From the NCBI GenBank assembly GCA_005883885.1, contig VAYF01000038.1, positions 1 to 6,986 of the forward strand: a stretch of DNA of 6,986 nt, read 5' to 3'. A model generated the notes under the pieces. That model made no database searches, was not told where the DNA came from, and saw nothing but the letters and a program-made list of their open reading frames with translations. Position 1 is the first letter of the stretch; the number at the start of each line of letters is the position of its first letter. A program made the position numbers and the translations under genes. This DNA comes from Actinomycetota bacterium (GTDB lineage Bacteria; Actinomycetota; UBA4738; HRBIN12). Shown here one piece after another: positions 6,679-6,986 of the stretch.

Positions 6679-6986
6679 ACCGGCCGGTGCCACGGCGGGG
6701 ATCAGCGCCGACGCCTTCGCCTTCGTCTCGCGGAGCTCGGTCTCCGGATCGGAGTCCGACACGACACCGGCACCCGTCTGGACCGTGGCGGACCCTCGCG
6801 TGACCACGACGGTCCTGATCGTGATGCAGAAGTCGAGGTCCCCGGCGAACGTCAGGTAGCCGACCGCGCCGGCATAGGCGCCGCGCGCGTCGGGCTCGTG
6901 CTCGGCGATCAGCTCCATCGCTCGGCGTTTCGGCGCACCGGTCACGGTCCCGGCGGGGAACGTGACCGCGAGCGCGTCGAAGGGCT
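6655..6986 (-). CDS. trpE: Anthranilate / aminodeoxychorismate synthase component I, C-terminal part
   Basis: C-terminal 109 or so residues of the chorismate-binding subunit; the gene's 5' part lies beyond the window. It uses chorismate and ammonia from the amidotransferase to make anthranilate (TrpE) or aminodeoxychorismate (PabB). Visible motifs of the chorismate-binding domain: PFDALAVTFPAGTVTGAPK at the edge of the window (codons 6984 down to about 6928), the RAMELI helix, then RGAYAGAVGYLTF and CITIRTVVV, followed by the GAGVVSDSDPETEL stretch with the active-site acidic residues. It ends in a Gly/Ala-rich tail and TGA at 6655-6657. The fragment does not decide between TrpE and PabB, so the symbol is a best guess. 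Its partner trpG lies 1.3 kb downstream on the same strand, past an opposite-strand gene whose end it overlaps by 24 bases. Confidence 0.9.
   Translation of the reverse strand, partial: PFDALAVTFPAGTVTGAPKRRAMELIAEHEPDARGAYAGAVGYLTFAGDLDFCITIRTVVVTRGSATVQTGAGVVSDSDPETELRETKAKASALIPAVAPAGSAGGGDT

Noticed and set aside
6670..6684. GCCGG-CTGAA-CCGGC hairpin over the fusion-gene stop codon as a terminator
   Set aside because: The stem is only five base pairs and no U-tract follows on either strand; short GC palindromes are common in such GC-rich DNA.

Overview
The window is about 7 kb of very GC-rich, tightly packed bacterial chromosome. Gene content fits a high-GC Gram-positive bacterium, most likely an uncultivated member of the Actinomycetota. 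It has a MEP-pathway isoprenoid gene, GTG starts, TANNNT elements just upstream of start codons (leaderless style), a GT87-type membrane glycosyltransferase and a secreted protein with a typical signal peptide. This taxonomic guess is inference; some Chloroflexota look similar. No tRNA, rRNA, CRISPR array, insertion sequence or phage gene is visible. No gene-free stretch exceeds about 30 bases.

Layout: (1) 2-2570, plus strand: the C-terminal part of a sensor histidine kinase, a YjbQ/UPF0047 protein and IspG (GcpE) form an operon joined by two 4-base stop/start overlaps. (2) 2577-3755, minus strand: a polytopic GT87-like glycosyltransferase, convergent with ispG and only 6 bases from it. (3) 3786-4776, plus strand: a secreted protein of unrecognised function whose signal peptide and mature domain lie in different frames, split exactly at a run of nine C. 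(4) 4765-5328, minus strand: the glutamine amidotransferase subunit TrpG/PabA. (5) 5353-6678, plus strand: a fusion of a DPM1-like family 2 glycosyltransferase with a SAM-dependent methyltransferase. (6) 6655-6986, minus strand: the C-terminus of the chorismate-binding partner TrpE/PabB, cut by the window edge.

How the genes may work together: TrpE/PabB and TrpG/PabA are the two subunits of one enzyme making anthranilate or aminodeoxychorismate from chorismate and glutamine, yet an opposite-strand gene lies between them. IspG supplies isoprenoid precursors. A DPM1-like GT2 would be expected to charge a polyprenyl phosphate with a sugar, and GT87 enzymes use polyprenyl-phosphate sugars on the outer face of the membrane. 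The window can therefore be read as partly about lipid-linked sugars and envelope glycans, though that link is inference.

No clearly new multi-gene system is evident. The items most worth a second look are the poly-C frameshift, the trpE / antisense gene / trpG arrangement with a compact divergent promoter candidate, and the GT2-methyltransferase fusion.
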